NCBI GenBank assembly: GCA_027186245.1
Contig: CP114485.1
Location: forward strand, 8,212,001-8,276,000
Direction: 5' to 3'
Length of the DNA stretch: 64,000 nucleotides
Origin: Coriaria nepalensis
Lineage: Eukaryota > Streptophyta > Magnoliopsida > Cucurbitales > Coriariaceae
Part shown: piece by piece, positions 12,397 to 23,870 of the stretch
Layout of the letters: every line of letters begins with the position of its first letter
How positions within the stretch are numbered: position 1 is the first letter of the stretch
Made by a program: the position numbers and the translations under genes
The notes under the pieces: generated by a model
Told to the model about the DNA's origin: nothing
What the model saw: only the letters and a program-made list of their open reading frames with translations
Databases searched by the model: none

Positions 12397-13611
12397 AAAA
12401 TAAAAAATGAGTGCCTATTTTTCGTTATTTCTCAAATGTAACATCAAAATAGAAATAATTATAAATTTCTGTTCATTTTCACTAAACTAAACATGCCATA
12501 AAAGTTAAGAAATATCAACTTAAGTCTCATATCTAATATCGAATTCATGTGATCCATTTAACTGAATCTTCAAATTCGAGATACAAACTCACGCATGAAA
12601 TTAAATTTAATAAATTAAATGTTATATAAGATTTTGCGATTCATATTTAAGTTTAACAACAATATATAAATTCGTAAATTATTTAATGTATTCCTAAAAT
12701 AGTAAAAAAAAAAAAAATATTACGCCAGGCAGTAATATTAAAATACCTCAGATGAACAAGTAAGTAAATACTTTGATGATGCATCAAAAACTTAAAAATG
12801 TTTTAATATGAATAGTTAAAATAGAAACTTTATTTCATCTCTAGAATTATGTTAAGAAAAACGTCTCTAAATTAGATATTTTATGTTCCTAATTAGATTT
12901 AGGTAAGCTTAAATTGAGTTAAATAGGTTTAAACTGATTTATATCTCAAATTACATGAATGATCTGTCTTACATGAATCTAAATAGCTTATCAAACTTCG
13001 TTTTGAAAAACTGTTTCACACTCAACTCTTCATTAGAACTAACTACATTACCTTTACATAAATGATAAATCTCTATCTTGAAAGAAAGATGATGATGTCA
13101 TGCATGACATCAATTTCAATTTTCAAATGAATGTGTCATAATTTGCTATACTCAATAACGTACCAAGATTAAATAACCAAAAATTAAATAAAACCAGAAA
13201 TAAATTAATTAATTAAGAAAATCTTAACCAGATATCTTCAATAAACAATTAATGGTGGTTGGAAGAGTAGACTATGGTGATGAAGACAAGATCACTTGGG
13301 AAAAGAAATAAGAAAAATAAACAAAACTAAAACTAAAACCAAACAGAGAGAATTACAAGAAGGTCGAATGTTCTTGTCTGAGTAGACAACAATATTCTTC
13401 TGATCGATCATTAGTTATAGGCATCCAATATTACTACTTGTTATTATTGCATCAATATTTTTAAGTTTTCCACCAACTCTTATAAGATTCTGAGATTGTG
13501 TTGAGGGATCCTTACTCTAATAGTTTATGAGCATAGAATTTTTAACTAAAAGTCAACGTGATTTAACGGAAATAAACTAAGAATTTATTAACATGCCACA
13601 CCCTATTCGTG

Positions 13612-13651
<40 letters not shown>

Positions 13652-15084
13652 AGATATGAACAAGCAATTCGTTTAATTTTTTATTTTTTTTTAGGTTTGG
13701 CAATATTCTAATAGTTTATATATATTTAAAAATATTATATTTCACGTCTGAAACAAAAATATTTTAAAACTTAATATATAAGAAAAATAAATAAATTATT
13801 TTTATTATTAATTATTTTGACATGAAATTTTAAATTTTTATATGATATTAGAGCTATATTAATGTGTGATTAGACTAACCGCTGTATTCATGTCACCCAT
13901 ATAAAAAATGTCCATGTGTAGACTAAAAAATAACGTCACACATGAAATGGTGTGTTAAAAATATTATATCTCACATCTAAAAATAAATACTTATGAAACT
14001 AATATATAAATCCATTCAACATCCTTATAAATAAATACTTATCTCACATCTAAGAATACTTATGTCAAGAAAATTTTATATTAATTATATTTTAAGAGAA
14101 TATGAAGAAAATTTGTAAAAAAAAAATACATTCAACATCCTTTTAGTTAAATTTAACTTAGATTTCGAGAATCACTTTAATAAAATAAAATAAAATATTA
14201 TTATTATTTTATCTTTCTTTTTCATTTGTTATTAATTTCTTAAATCTTTTTTTCTTTTCTCTTTGTTTTTTATTTTAAATCTTTTATCTTTTCTTTTTAT
14301 TATTTTAATTGTTATATTTTCTCTTAATCGATATATAAAAAATAAAATAGAAAATTAGAGTTATCCATAAATTAATTAGTTAAAATCTAAAAATATAATA
14401 TATTAGCTAATATAATTTCACAAGAGAAGTTCAAATATTGATGTATATCTATTTTATGCAGGTTTTGACGGTTGAACTCTATCACCAGTTTCATATTTTA
14501 AGGTAAAAAAAAAAAAGTTTTTTTTTTCTTCAATCGATTTTCATTCATGCGGGGATTATTGAAAAATAATTAATGGTGAACGAGATATTAATTTGTATCG
14601 GTAAATTTAATTCAGTAACTCATGGTTTCAAAGTTTTTCATAAGTAGTTCGTGGTACAATCTTTTATTTATTTTTCGTTATATATTGGGTGACATACGCC
14701 GTTAAATCTCAAGCGCCGAAGTAGAGTGAGAGAATTTATTTTTAAGGAAAATGTGTTTCTTAAGTTTCGGAATTTTCATTTGCCAAGTCTGATTTGCTTA
14801 CTATATCACGTTCTTCACATTATGTTAGCATTTTGCTTCTGGCTCTGGTTATTGTTTCTATATTTTGTTTACTATTTTCAGTATTTCGTTCACTATTTTG
14901 TATTATGTTCCCGTTCCACTGCTACATGCTCTGTTTACTTTTTTATACTAAAATGTCAGACATATAACATTGTTTTACAGGTTTTGTATATTGTTATTGA
15001 TTGATCATTCTATCGATCATCTGTATATTATACCTAATAAAAGTTGTATTGATGTAAATGGGATGATGATTTGTTTTTTCCAAC
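12397..15084. other. AT-rich intergenic stretch
   Basis: No gene or RNA gene recognised. It includes a (TA)n tract at 13616-13649, many A/T runs, and a weakly coding-looking open frame at 14726-15004 that is phenylalanine- and tyrosine-rich with no family I recognise. The last few hundred bases may be flank of the LINE piece that follows. Confidence 0.5.
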
Positions 15085-15452
15085 AGATGAGGGATGTCTA
15101 GGAATTAGAATTTTGGAAGATGTTCGGGTTGGGCTTAAAATAATGGTGGAAATTGAAATCAAGTAACTCTCTTCTTTCTACTTTTTTGCCGAAGGCTCAA
15201 ATTTGTGGAGAAGGCTCAAGAATACTCACAGTTTTGCAGGAAAACATTTTCTGGTTCCTTGGTGATGGTGCTGAAATTAATATGTGGAATGATAGATGGT
15301 CAACACCAAGGTCGGGTCTAACACCAAAATCGGACCACTGTACTAGTAATTTGACAGTTAGAGATTTGCATTCTGAAAATAGTTGGAATAGGGATTTGCT
15401 TCATACCTTTTGTGGGGTGATTAAATTCTGGAGATTGATTCCATGTAGATTA
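15085..15452 (+). pseudogene. LINE (L1-type) ORF2 fragment, zf-RVT region
   Basis: The translation shows the region after the reverse transcriptase of plant L1 elements. It starts with a GCLGIRILEDV segment near 15093-15125, followed after a frame change by SSNSLLSTF and the typical ENIFWFLGDGAEINMWNDRW (about 15243-15302), then SDLxxxN-like words. Stops and one frameshift show it is dead. It stops abruptly near 15452, where LTR-like sequence begins; an RNase H piece of the same kind appears in the same orientation at 19341. Confidence 0.85.
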
Positions 15453-17442
15453 TGTTAGCCTATATCTAATTCGGAAATTGTTAATTAAAATTTTTTTCGA
15501 ATCTAATCTAATTAGTAAATTAAACTCATAGACAGTTCTAAGATTTGATCATACGGACATATAGTTTATGAAAAGCACAAAAAACCAAGAAACATGAAAG
15601 AACAACTCTAAGAACTTATAATTGAATCTTCAATACATAACCAAACAGTCTTCAAGAACTATACATACTAGGAAGATAGCGAGTTGTTCTAGTGTGAAAT
15701 CTCTAACCGTGATCTACACAGCTCTTTTTATTTGGTTAATTTCTAAGTATAAGTCAATAGGGTTGGGAAAAATAAAAGGAAAAAAATCACTTTTTCTCTA
15801 TGAATTTCTGTCATGCAAGAGGGTGAGAAATTGACGAATTTCGGCCAACTCTCCAATAATCTTTCTAAGTTTAGGGTTTCCCTAAAATTAACCTTAATTT
15901 TTTATCCAATCAACTGTATACTTTTGTTAAAATTTGACTTAGTGAAACAAAATCTCCAATGGGTGACCCATTGGGTTGGCTGGCTATGTGATGGGCATTA
16001 GGTCCATCTCACTTAATTAACACTTAAGTAGATGAATCTTGGAACCTAATTTAGTCAATGAATACTTAAATGATTAAGCAATAACCGCTGACCTTCGTGA
16101 CACTTTGATAATTAACTCAATGTTCTTTATAAATTATTAATTTCAAATTAAATCAATATCACTACTTAGTTTTGTTATCATAACTGCATGACATCCAAAG
16201 AAATTAGCAATTCATCATTTTACTTTTATAGTCATATCATTTAGATATTATGATTTTATCCCTAAAATCAAAATAATGAATAAGGAGAAAACTTAACTTA
16301 GTTACTTTAGAACTTTAATATATGTGATCGATTAGGTACTACATCATGTAAGTATAAGCTCTCATAACACCTTATAATTTTATCTAGTTCATAATTAGAT
16401 TCATTTAATCTAAAATATTTTAAACTAAACAGTCAATTTAATCAATTCATAATTTATTAACTTAAATCTCTAAGTGAAGATTGACTTTTAGTAAAATGTC
16501 AAGGTTATCCTAGAGATGAGTAGTGATCATCTTCCATAAGAACCTGTAATGACTAGCAATGATACAATAATGATCTTTCCATCTTGCCAATATTTTAATT
16601 CGTCCTATGATATAGTTTAACTGATAAATTGTAATAGACAAATCATATAAATTATTATATCTCTAATGAACATAGACAATGAATTTATTAAAACTCTTTT
16701 AATATCATATTATTTTGTAAAGATTCATTATTCAATAAAAAATATAATTCATAGGATTAATTATCTCCTAAAGTAAATGAGCGACGAATTCCATCTTGAT
16801 TACACATAATTTATATGTATTACATCTTATACCCAACAGTTCACTCCTTGTAACGCTTGAATAGGGTCTTTTAGAAGGATGTCAAAGAATAAAATCCGGC
16901 ACATAAGAACCATGGTGATCTCACGTTTTAGAATCACATGTACAATAGTTATTATATATTTCTTATTAACAGTTAGTATTTTTACCATTTAAAATTATCT
17001 AAGTATCACCTTTAATATATTTAGTCTCTACTTATCACCCAAATAATCATTATGATATTTTATTAACATCAATGGTAATGAGAACAACCATCCTAGACAT
17101 TAAGGAGATGAACTACGTGATAGTTTGTCCAGATTATCAACGTCCCTCTTATAATTCTATGCCAACGAACAATTCGTATATTAAGCTTTAAAAAACTTAT
17201 ATCTAAACTGGAATGATTTTTATGATGACCTCAAGTACATAACTTAAGATATCGCTATCATGATATGCATTAAATGAATATAATATATTAATTCCAACAC
17301 AATTAATAAATTAAATATCTTCATTAATAATAATAAATGATATCAAATAATCATTCGTTAATATGCACAAAAAGATTGTATCACATTAGAAATATGCCAC
17401 ATCGGGTCAAAACTCAATTGGTTTGACGGACATATGTTTTCA
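15453..17442 (-). repeat. LTR-like dispersed repeat, copy 1 (minus orientation)
   Basis: A roughly 2-kb non-coding block shares an ordered series of landmarks with blocks at 27860-29745, 30215-31768 and 31775-33580. These include an ACTGCATGACATC segment (near 16184), a TATAGTTTA segment (near 16611), a GATGTCAAAGAATAAAAT-like segment (near 16878) and a CTCATGCC/ATTCCAACA segment (near 17300). Its right part is inverted relative to 17600-18800. The lengths and repeated occurrence suggest solo or fragmentary long LTRs; orientation is inferred. Boundaries are approximate. Confidence 0.5.
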
Positions 17443-18940
17443 TATAAATGATAATAATGATCTTCCTAAAAGAATAGTGTATGTTAAGTCAATTGAATCA
17501 AATTCTTATGAGAATCAATCTTGAATTATACAAGTTATCAATCATTGAATGCATAATATTTAATAGAGCATATAATAAGCTATCATGATGTTATAAAATT
17601 GTAAATAATAAATTGTGTGCATGATTAATTACTAAGCATACTTGATAGATTCCTCGGATCTTAGGCAATGTATTTAGAATCATGATAGAAATCATGATCG
17701 GTGAGATTCAAGTGACTTTATTCTGAAGGCCTAAACAATTCGTAGTCATAGGGTTGTCATGATAAGATGATGATAATCTAGAAAAACTATTACATTTGCT
17801 ATCTTTTTCTTAGGAAGAGTGATGTTCTCACAATCATTAGTATTGAAGAATACTGAGTTAGATATGTAGTCGATCAATAGAAGATGAATCACTTAACATA
17901 ATCACGAGACAAGTCTTAATGGTAATAACAATGACTATTAGTGAGACTTGTCAAGTGACTATTGCATTTATTGACTAGATCTCAATTAATATATGAATTT
18001 GGAAATTTAGATCATTCTTAAAAAACTTGATTTAAATGTTAAATAATTAATTAGTTTAATTTGTGAAATATAGATCACACTACTATCATAATTAAAAGGA
18101 GATTTAGATTTCACTTGAAACTAAATAATTAATTAAAAAATATATTATATTGACTAAATATGTTTATTAAATTAGATCTAATAAATATAAAGTCAAACTA
18201 TATTTTTCGGGTCAGAAGGAAAATCTGATTGATATTAAAGTGTTAATAGGCTTAATCGAGTTTAAGATGAAATGCTCAAATTAAAGTCTAAACTTTACCA
18301 GTAAAAGTTGGACAATAACTTAGAACGGTAAAATTGTTTGGATCACGGTAAAAAAATTTGGGTCATAGTAAAATTTCTAGGTTATGGTCAGAATAATCAT
18401 GTGAGCCCACAATAAAAATCCATTTGGTTAATTGATAAGTTGGTCCATGTGATATCACATAAAATCACATGAATCATGTGATCCCACTTGCAAAAGTGGG
18501 ATACATGAGTGAGGGAAAGATGTTTCGATCCCCTCCATCTTCTCATGATAGCTTCTGGCTACTTTTACTAATTAACAAATAAAAGAGGCTTTTACCAATT
18601 ATTCAATAAACTCGGTGCATTTGATAAATGAATGTGGCTGGCCATTTGATAAGGGAGAGAGTGAATCAGATTCATTTTCTCTCAAGTCTCTTACCATCAT
18701 TTTCTTTTTTTAAAAGTTGAAATCTCATATGTTGAGAATCAACTTATAAATTTATTGAGAGTTGTTGGTTATGTGAATACTAATAGAGGCCAGGTGATGG
18801 ATTGGATCCATTCAAGAAAGATGTGGTTGTTTTGTGGTGGTTTCATAGAGGTGGCGTTCAGAAGTGCATGGCGGTGGTGAATGACACCTCATGGTGGCTC
18901 TAGGGGTAGCCAAATATATCGCCGGTATCGGTATTAAAGA
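17443..18940 (+). repeat. LTR-like dispersed repeat, copy 2 (inverted partner of copy 1)
   Basis: Words such as ACTTGATAGATTCCTCGGAT and GTGAGATTCAAGTG (17640-17715) are reverse complements of the matching parts of the copy at 27860-29745, so this copy lies opposite to copy 1. It contains many CATGTGAT palindromic words near 18440-18490 and a leader-like GAGAGAGTGAATCAGA stretch near 18655. No coding sequence is seen. Ends are approximate. Confidence 0.45.
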
Positions 18941-19340
18941 GCACTAGTACCATTCTTATATAGCTGGTTCGAATACTGGAACTAAAAATTTATGTTCCGA
19001 TTCAATATTGATATCAGTATGTTTTTCTTTTGAAAATTATTTTAAAAAAAAAAATTAGTTGAGGTCGATTTTCCTTTGGAATATATAGAAGAGTCTCCTT
19101 CCTATAGAATGTAACATTAAAAAAAAAAAAAAAAGTTGCTTCCAAGTTGTTAATGTTATGAGGCCATTGAGAATGAAACGTGTCAATTTAATTTTTATTT
19201 TTATTTTTTGTTGCAAAGAGTTTATGGGATTGGGGACAAATAAATATAGGTCATGATTTCAGAAAAATAGAATCGCTTCAAAAATTAATTTCTTTTGACT
19301 TTCCGAGAGTTTATGGGATTGGGGACAATTAATTTCTTTT

Positions 19341-19760
19341 GCAAAGAGCTTATGGGATTGGAGACAAATAAATCTTGGAATTGCTAGTGGGAGAGTTATT
19401 ATCAGAGATTCAACAGCTCAAGTCATTAGTGCTAATTCTGTCTTTTGGGGTACTTTTTCTAGCATGCAAGCTGAACTAAAACCTTTCTTAGAGATTATGA
19501 AATTTGTGTGGATGAGATCTTCATTTAACAACTATCGTCATGGAATTAGACTCTCTTTGCCTTGTGAAAACAGTGGTCGACTCTTATCCTATTCCCCCTA
19601 TTCCGATTCATACCATCCTTTTAATCAGACACCGTCTATAATTATATGATCATACTGTTTCTCATTGCTACTGAGAAAGCAATCAAGCAACAGATATTCT
19701 TGCTAATTTGGGATGATCGACTAGAAGTAGTTTAACTTTCTTTTCCTTTAATTCTCTTCC
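19341..19760 (+). pseudogene. LINE RNase H domain fragment
   Basis: The frame at 19380-19650 reads GRVIIRDSTAQVISANS, then SSMQAELKPFLEIMKFVW, matching the RNase H (RVT_3) domain at the C-terminus of plant L1-type ORF2. After a frame change it continues with LDSLCLVKTV and DSYPIPPIPI, then a HCYxESNQATDILANLG segment near 19660-19715. It is broken by frameshifts and stops. It is probably the same element as the zf-RVT piece at 15085, separated by the LTR-like pair, though I cannot prove they are one insertion. Confidence 0.82.
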
Positions 19761-20092
19761 TAAATCTATTGGACTGAATTTTTTTTTTTTAAATGATAAA
19801 TTAGGTTTATGCTACTCTGGAGTTCTTACCTTACCGTTTTCTCTTTTCTTATTAGAGGTTTTAATTTTTTGTCTCACTCCTTTGTATTTAATCTTTTCAT
19901 AGTAATATTTTTTGCTCTGCTTTCTGTGATGGTTATGCGAACGTGGAATAAGTAACAATTTAAATAAATAAACAAGAAGAGCATTGTTTCCACATTCCAT
20001 TTATAGGCACAATTCTAGAAGGTTAGATTGCATGGCGCTCAGATTTTCTAGTGTCCAGGCAGCTCTACCAGTCTGAACTATGAACTATCGAT

Positions 20093-20192
20093 GTATATCC
20101 GAAGTTCCCTGTGCAAACCACGTCGCCTAAAGAAGAATAAGCGTATATCCGAAGTTCCCTGTGCAAACCACGTCGCCTAAAGAAGAATATGC
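20093..20192. repeat. 50-bp tandem duplication
   Basis: Two adjacent 50-bp units, 20093-20142 and 20143-20192, start GTATATCCGAAGTTCC and end AAGAATANGC. I see one difference (A versus T, at 20140 and 20190). Near-identity in an otherwise decayed region implies a recent duplication. Confidence 0.93.
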
Positions 20193-20202
20193 GGGTCACT
20201 GG

Positions 20203-21571
20203 GTATTAATTTTTTTTTTCTCCCCCCTCATCCGCGGGCTTTATTTTCTTTCTTTCGTCCCCCTCCATTAACACATTTTTAAAACTTAGAATTTTTATTT
20301 TTAACCTCTATCAACGAGCCCATTCGAGCTCACGAACCATTCAAGTCAGAATCTCCGTTTAAAACTAACCCAGTGTGTTTTGAAACATCATGATGGCTCG
20401 AACTCGTGAGAATGCGAAGGAAAACAAATAAAAAAGAAAGAAGGAAGATGATTCTTCAATCTCACCTGAATGAGAATAGTTCGTGAGCTCGAATGGGTCG
20501 GATTGCATGACATCATTTTCCGGCATCTTTTTCTTTTTGAGTTTTTCGTCCCCCCTCTTCCTTCCCCTCTTCCGACTAAACTCTCATTTTGGGATAAATT
20601 TAAGTTTTTGGATAGTTTTAGGATTTTGGATAAAATGAGAGTTTAGGGTAAATTTAGGGTTCATAATGATATTGGATTTAGGGTAAACTTCTGGTTTATG
20701 AGAAATTAGAGTTAATGGTAAAATTAGGATTTAAGTAATTTTGAAGTTTTATATTAAATATAGAGATAACTACACAAGATAATAATAAATACTTAATTAA
20801 AATATAAGTAATTTTGAGAATATAACTTTATAACAATTTAACAATTTAAAAAAAAAAAGAAAATAGTATATAAAAACATAATAAATTATGGAAAAAAATA
20901 ACTTAAATACTATATGAAAAACATATTGCTCATTCAAAATTTTACAGGGCAATAAATGTTCTCAAAATATCTCGACTCTCTGACCTCAAAACTTTATGGC
21001 TCAACGGGTATTCTCAAGATCCATCAACCCATAAAGTTTTGAGTACATAGAGTTTTTAGTATTCTATGGATCGAAAGCTCCTTCATAGGGTCTTATCGAC
21101 CTCTAGAGTAAACACTACAAGTTGAAGAACACTTCATACGTCGAGGCATTTTGACTTATAGAGTAACTCTATGTGTCAAAAACCCTTTCACATGGAAATT
21201 TTTGAAAAATAATTATAGGATGCTTACCAGATTATACGAACGAGGGTTTTTCGGCATTGGTTCCAACGCTACTTTTAACTTCTTAGCTTCTCGTTTAGGT
21301 GAGATTGAAAGATCGTTTTCCTTCTTTCTTTTTTGTTGTCTTCCTTCGCATTCCCATGAGTTTAGTCATCATGGTTTTTCAAGACATACTTGGTTTATTT
21401 TGAATGAAAATTCTGATTTCGAATGGTTTGTGAGCTTGAATGGATTCGTTGATAGAAATTAAGAATGAAGACTCTAAACTTCAAACGTGTGTTAATTAAG
21501 GGGAGAGATGAAGGAAAGAAAAGGAAGCGGAAAAAAAAAAGAAGCAGAGAGAAGAAAAAAAAAATTAATAC
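20203..21571. mobile_element. Element with about 270-bp terminal inverted repeats
   Basis: The plus strand from 20203 (GTATTAATTTTTTTTTTC) aligns with the reverse complement read back from 21571 for about 270 bases, with shared blocks such as TCTATCAACGA, AATGCGAAGGAA and TCAATCTCACCT. By eye identity is around 75 percent. The left TIR is about 20203-20475 and the right about 21295-21571. Between them are 0.8 kb of AT-rich, non-coding DNA. Long TIRs with no transposase suggest a non-autonomous Mutator-like or foldback element. No matching 8-9 bp target duplication was found, so the exact ends are uncertain. Confidence 0.72.
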
Positions 21572-22924
21572 ATAAATCATAGAATTTGACTCCATGATCT
21601 ATTATTTATTTTCTGAACTATATGACTTATTTAGGAACTCCAAATGTATATGGACAGTTCGAATTACTTGCATGAGTACTTGAGAATCCGGAGGTCATGC
21701 AATCTTAACTCCAAGCAAGTGTTGACTGACACATGTTACTCTATTTATGGGCATTGTCTCCGAAAACTAGCAGCTGCTCCCTTATTTCCAACACCCAGTA
21801 GCCGTAATTAACTGCCGTCAATGACACTATTCATGCCTTTGCACAACGTGAGCGGCGAAGCTCCTTTGGTCCTTTTCAACTACTTTCCAATTTTGTAGCT
21901 GAACCTCGTCAATTAGTTTAACTAACCCCTAGAGTTAAGGGATCTGACTTAATAATCTGTTATAAACCCTTTTGCACGCGTTGGCTTAAGTTTCAGGATC
22001 TATGTATATAGGACCTCCTAATCATCACCATCTATTCTGTCATATCAGTAATCCCCCAAATACTCGGGAGTCCGTAAGTCAAACTGGAATACTACCTTTA
22101 TTAAGTTTGACCGTAATGACTTCAAGTTGACTTCCATTCTACGCCATTTTCTTTTTTGAGGCTTGTAACTCCGTGCCATGTGGCAAAGCATCAACAATGT
22201 TTTAGAAATTAAGTCATATAATTCGCATCAATGATTGAAACTGACAGTTTTTCATGAATTGTTTTTTTTGTAAGAATGTGCATGTTCAAACTAGATCTTT
22301 GCCTCAATCAGCATTTTTAGTAGCTATATTCTAATTCAGCTACGGAACTCTTAATTCTACTTAGTACGAATCTGTGCCAATTAACTTGATCGATTGAGGG
22401 TATTTGTGTGATCATTTTCCGTCCTGATATTCGTTTGTGCTTAATGGCCCAGAAAAAAAAAAAAAAGAGAGAAGGATTTTGCTGTGTTCTCGGCCAAGTT
22501 AAAATAGCATGCAACTTCATATGGGCTGGAAGCCGTTTTCAAATTAAGCCCACCTGCAAAATGAGAGAACGCCCGAAAATGGTCTTACCCCACTATATTG
22601 ATCCATGAACGTATTTTATTCAAGGGAATTTTGGCTAATTACACCCTTCTTCCCATAAACATTTTATTTTTTATCCTTTGTTTTTTCCATAAAAATTTTA
22701 TTTTTTATCCTTCATTTTTTCTTCTTAATAAATGTTTTTACTTTTATTCATTAAAAAAATTAAATTAAATTTGCCATTTAAACCCTCGGCTCTTTTCTTC
22801 TTTTTCTTTCTTCTTTCTTCTTCATCTCCTTCATCTCCGTCAAATATTGATATATGTATCTTTTTTTTTTTTTCAAATATTGATATCATTTTTTTTAACA
22901 ATGACATCATTTATATTCATACTG
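21572..22924. other. Intergenic, no gene seen
   Basis: Mixed sequence with poly-A runs (22453-22466) and pyrimidine-rich stretches (22790-22830). Open frames are short and low-complexity. No feature is recognised. Confidence 0.5.
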
Positions 22925-23870
22925 GTGTTTCTATAGGGAATGGAAATATGATGATGACACTTCAAAATATCCAAATCTTGGGTACCGAAAGAGTTAGAAA
23001 GATAGAAGACTATTCTAGTTGAAAGAAGCATATCCTTTACTGATTTATTAGAAATCGTCTACAATACAATTCGCGTTGATTATACTGAATTTGGTATAAA
23101 AATAATATACAAGTCATTATTATCATTGATCACTCATCCAATATCTATAGAAGATGAGACATATATGAAGTCATTTTTATATAATATATGTTTGAGTAAT
23201 CCATTTTCATTATATGTTATGTTAATTCCGAATGGGAGAAATGGTATGTATGTTTGAGAGCGATGTTACGTACGTAATCTTAGTAATAATCAAAATGAAA
23301 ATTTTATTAATTATGTTGATAGTAATGTTGAATATCTAAATCAAGATCTGAATCTGGATGTGAACCGACATGTTGATTCCGAGATTAAGGTTGAAGATGA
23401 CGAAGAGAATGAGAATGATATGGAGGATGAAGATGACGAGTTTAGAAGAATGGAGGAAGAATATGATAATTGTCACAACAATGAAATGAATCCTAATGTT
23501 CATTAGTACGATGGTGATTTCTTTGATGGAGTAGTGCTTATACCCGATACTTTATCTTTTCTAGATAATACGGTTGTTCCCGATTTACTGCTACCTGATA
23601 TTCAACAGCTGAAAAATGAAGACGAGAGGGGTAATGTACTCCCCATTACTTCTTCACAAGGGAGAGGAGATGAGTTTTATTGTACTCAGTTCTTTGATTC
23701 GAAGAATGACCTAAAGTTGCATCTACAGATGCATGCGATCCGACGAAATTTTGAACAAGGTAAAGAAGTCAGATAATATTACATATATTGTTGGTTGTGT
23801 AGATTCAAATTGCAAGCGGATGCTCCCTTCTACATGTAAGAAAGATTGTTCACTTTTTTAAATTTGTATT
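22925..23870 (+). pseudogene. Mutator-like (MULE) transposase N-terminal fragment
   Basis: Near 23030-23250 the plus strand reads SLTDLLEIVYNTI and NPFSLYVMLIPN, the N-terminal region of plant MuDR-like proteins. It is followed by an acidic linker (about 23385-23470) and then YCTQFFDSKNDLKLHLQMHA, the start of the MuDR DNA-binding domain. After a frame change it continues KKSDNITYIVGCVDSNCKRM (about 23765-23830), which carries the paired cysteines expected there. The MULE catalytic domain and SWIM zinc finger do not follow. Internal stops and frameshifts show it is a truncated relic. Confidence 0.8.

Noticed and set aside
14726..15004. 92-codon open frame
   Set aside because: Rich in Phe, Tyr and Leu as expected from T-rich DNA; no family, leader or splice context.
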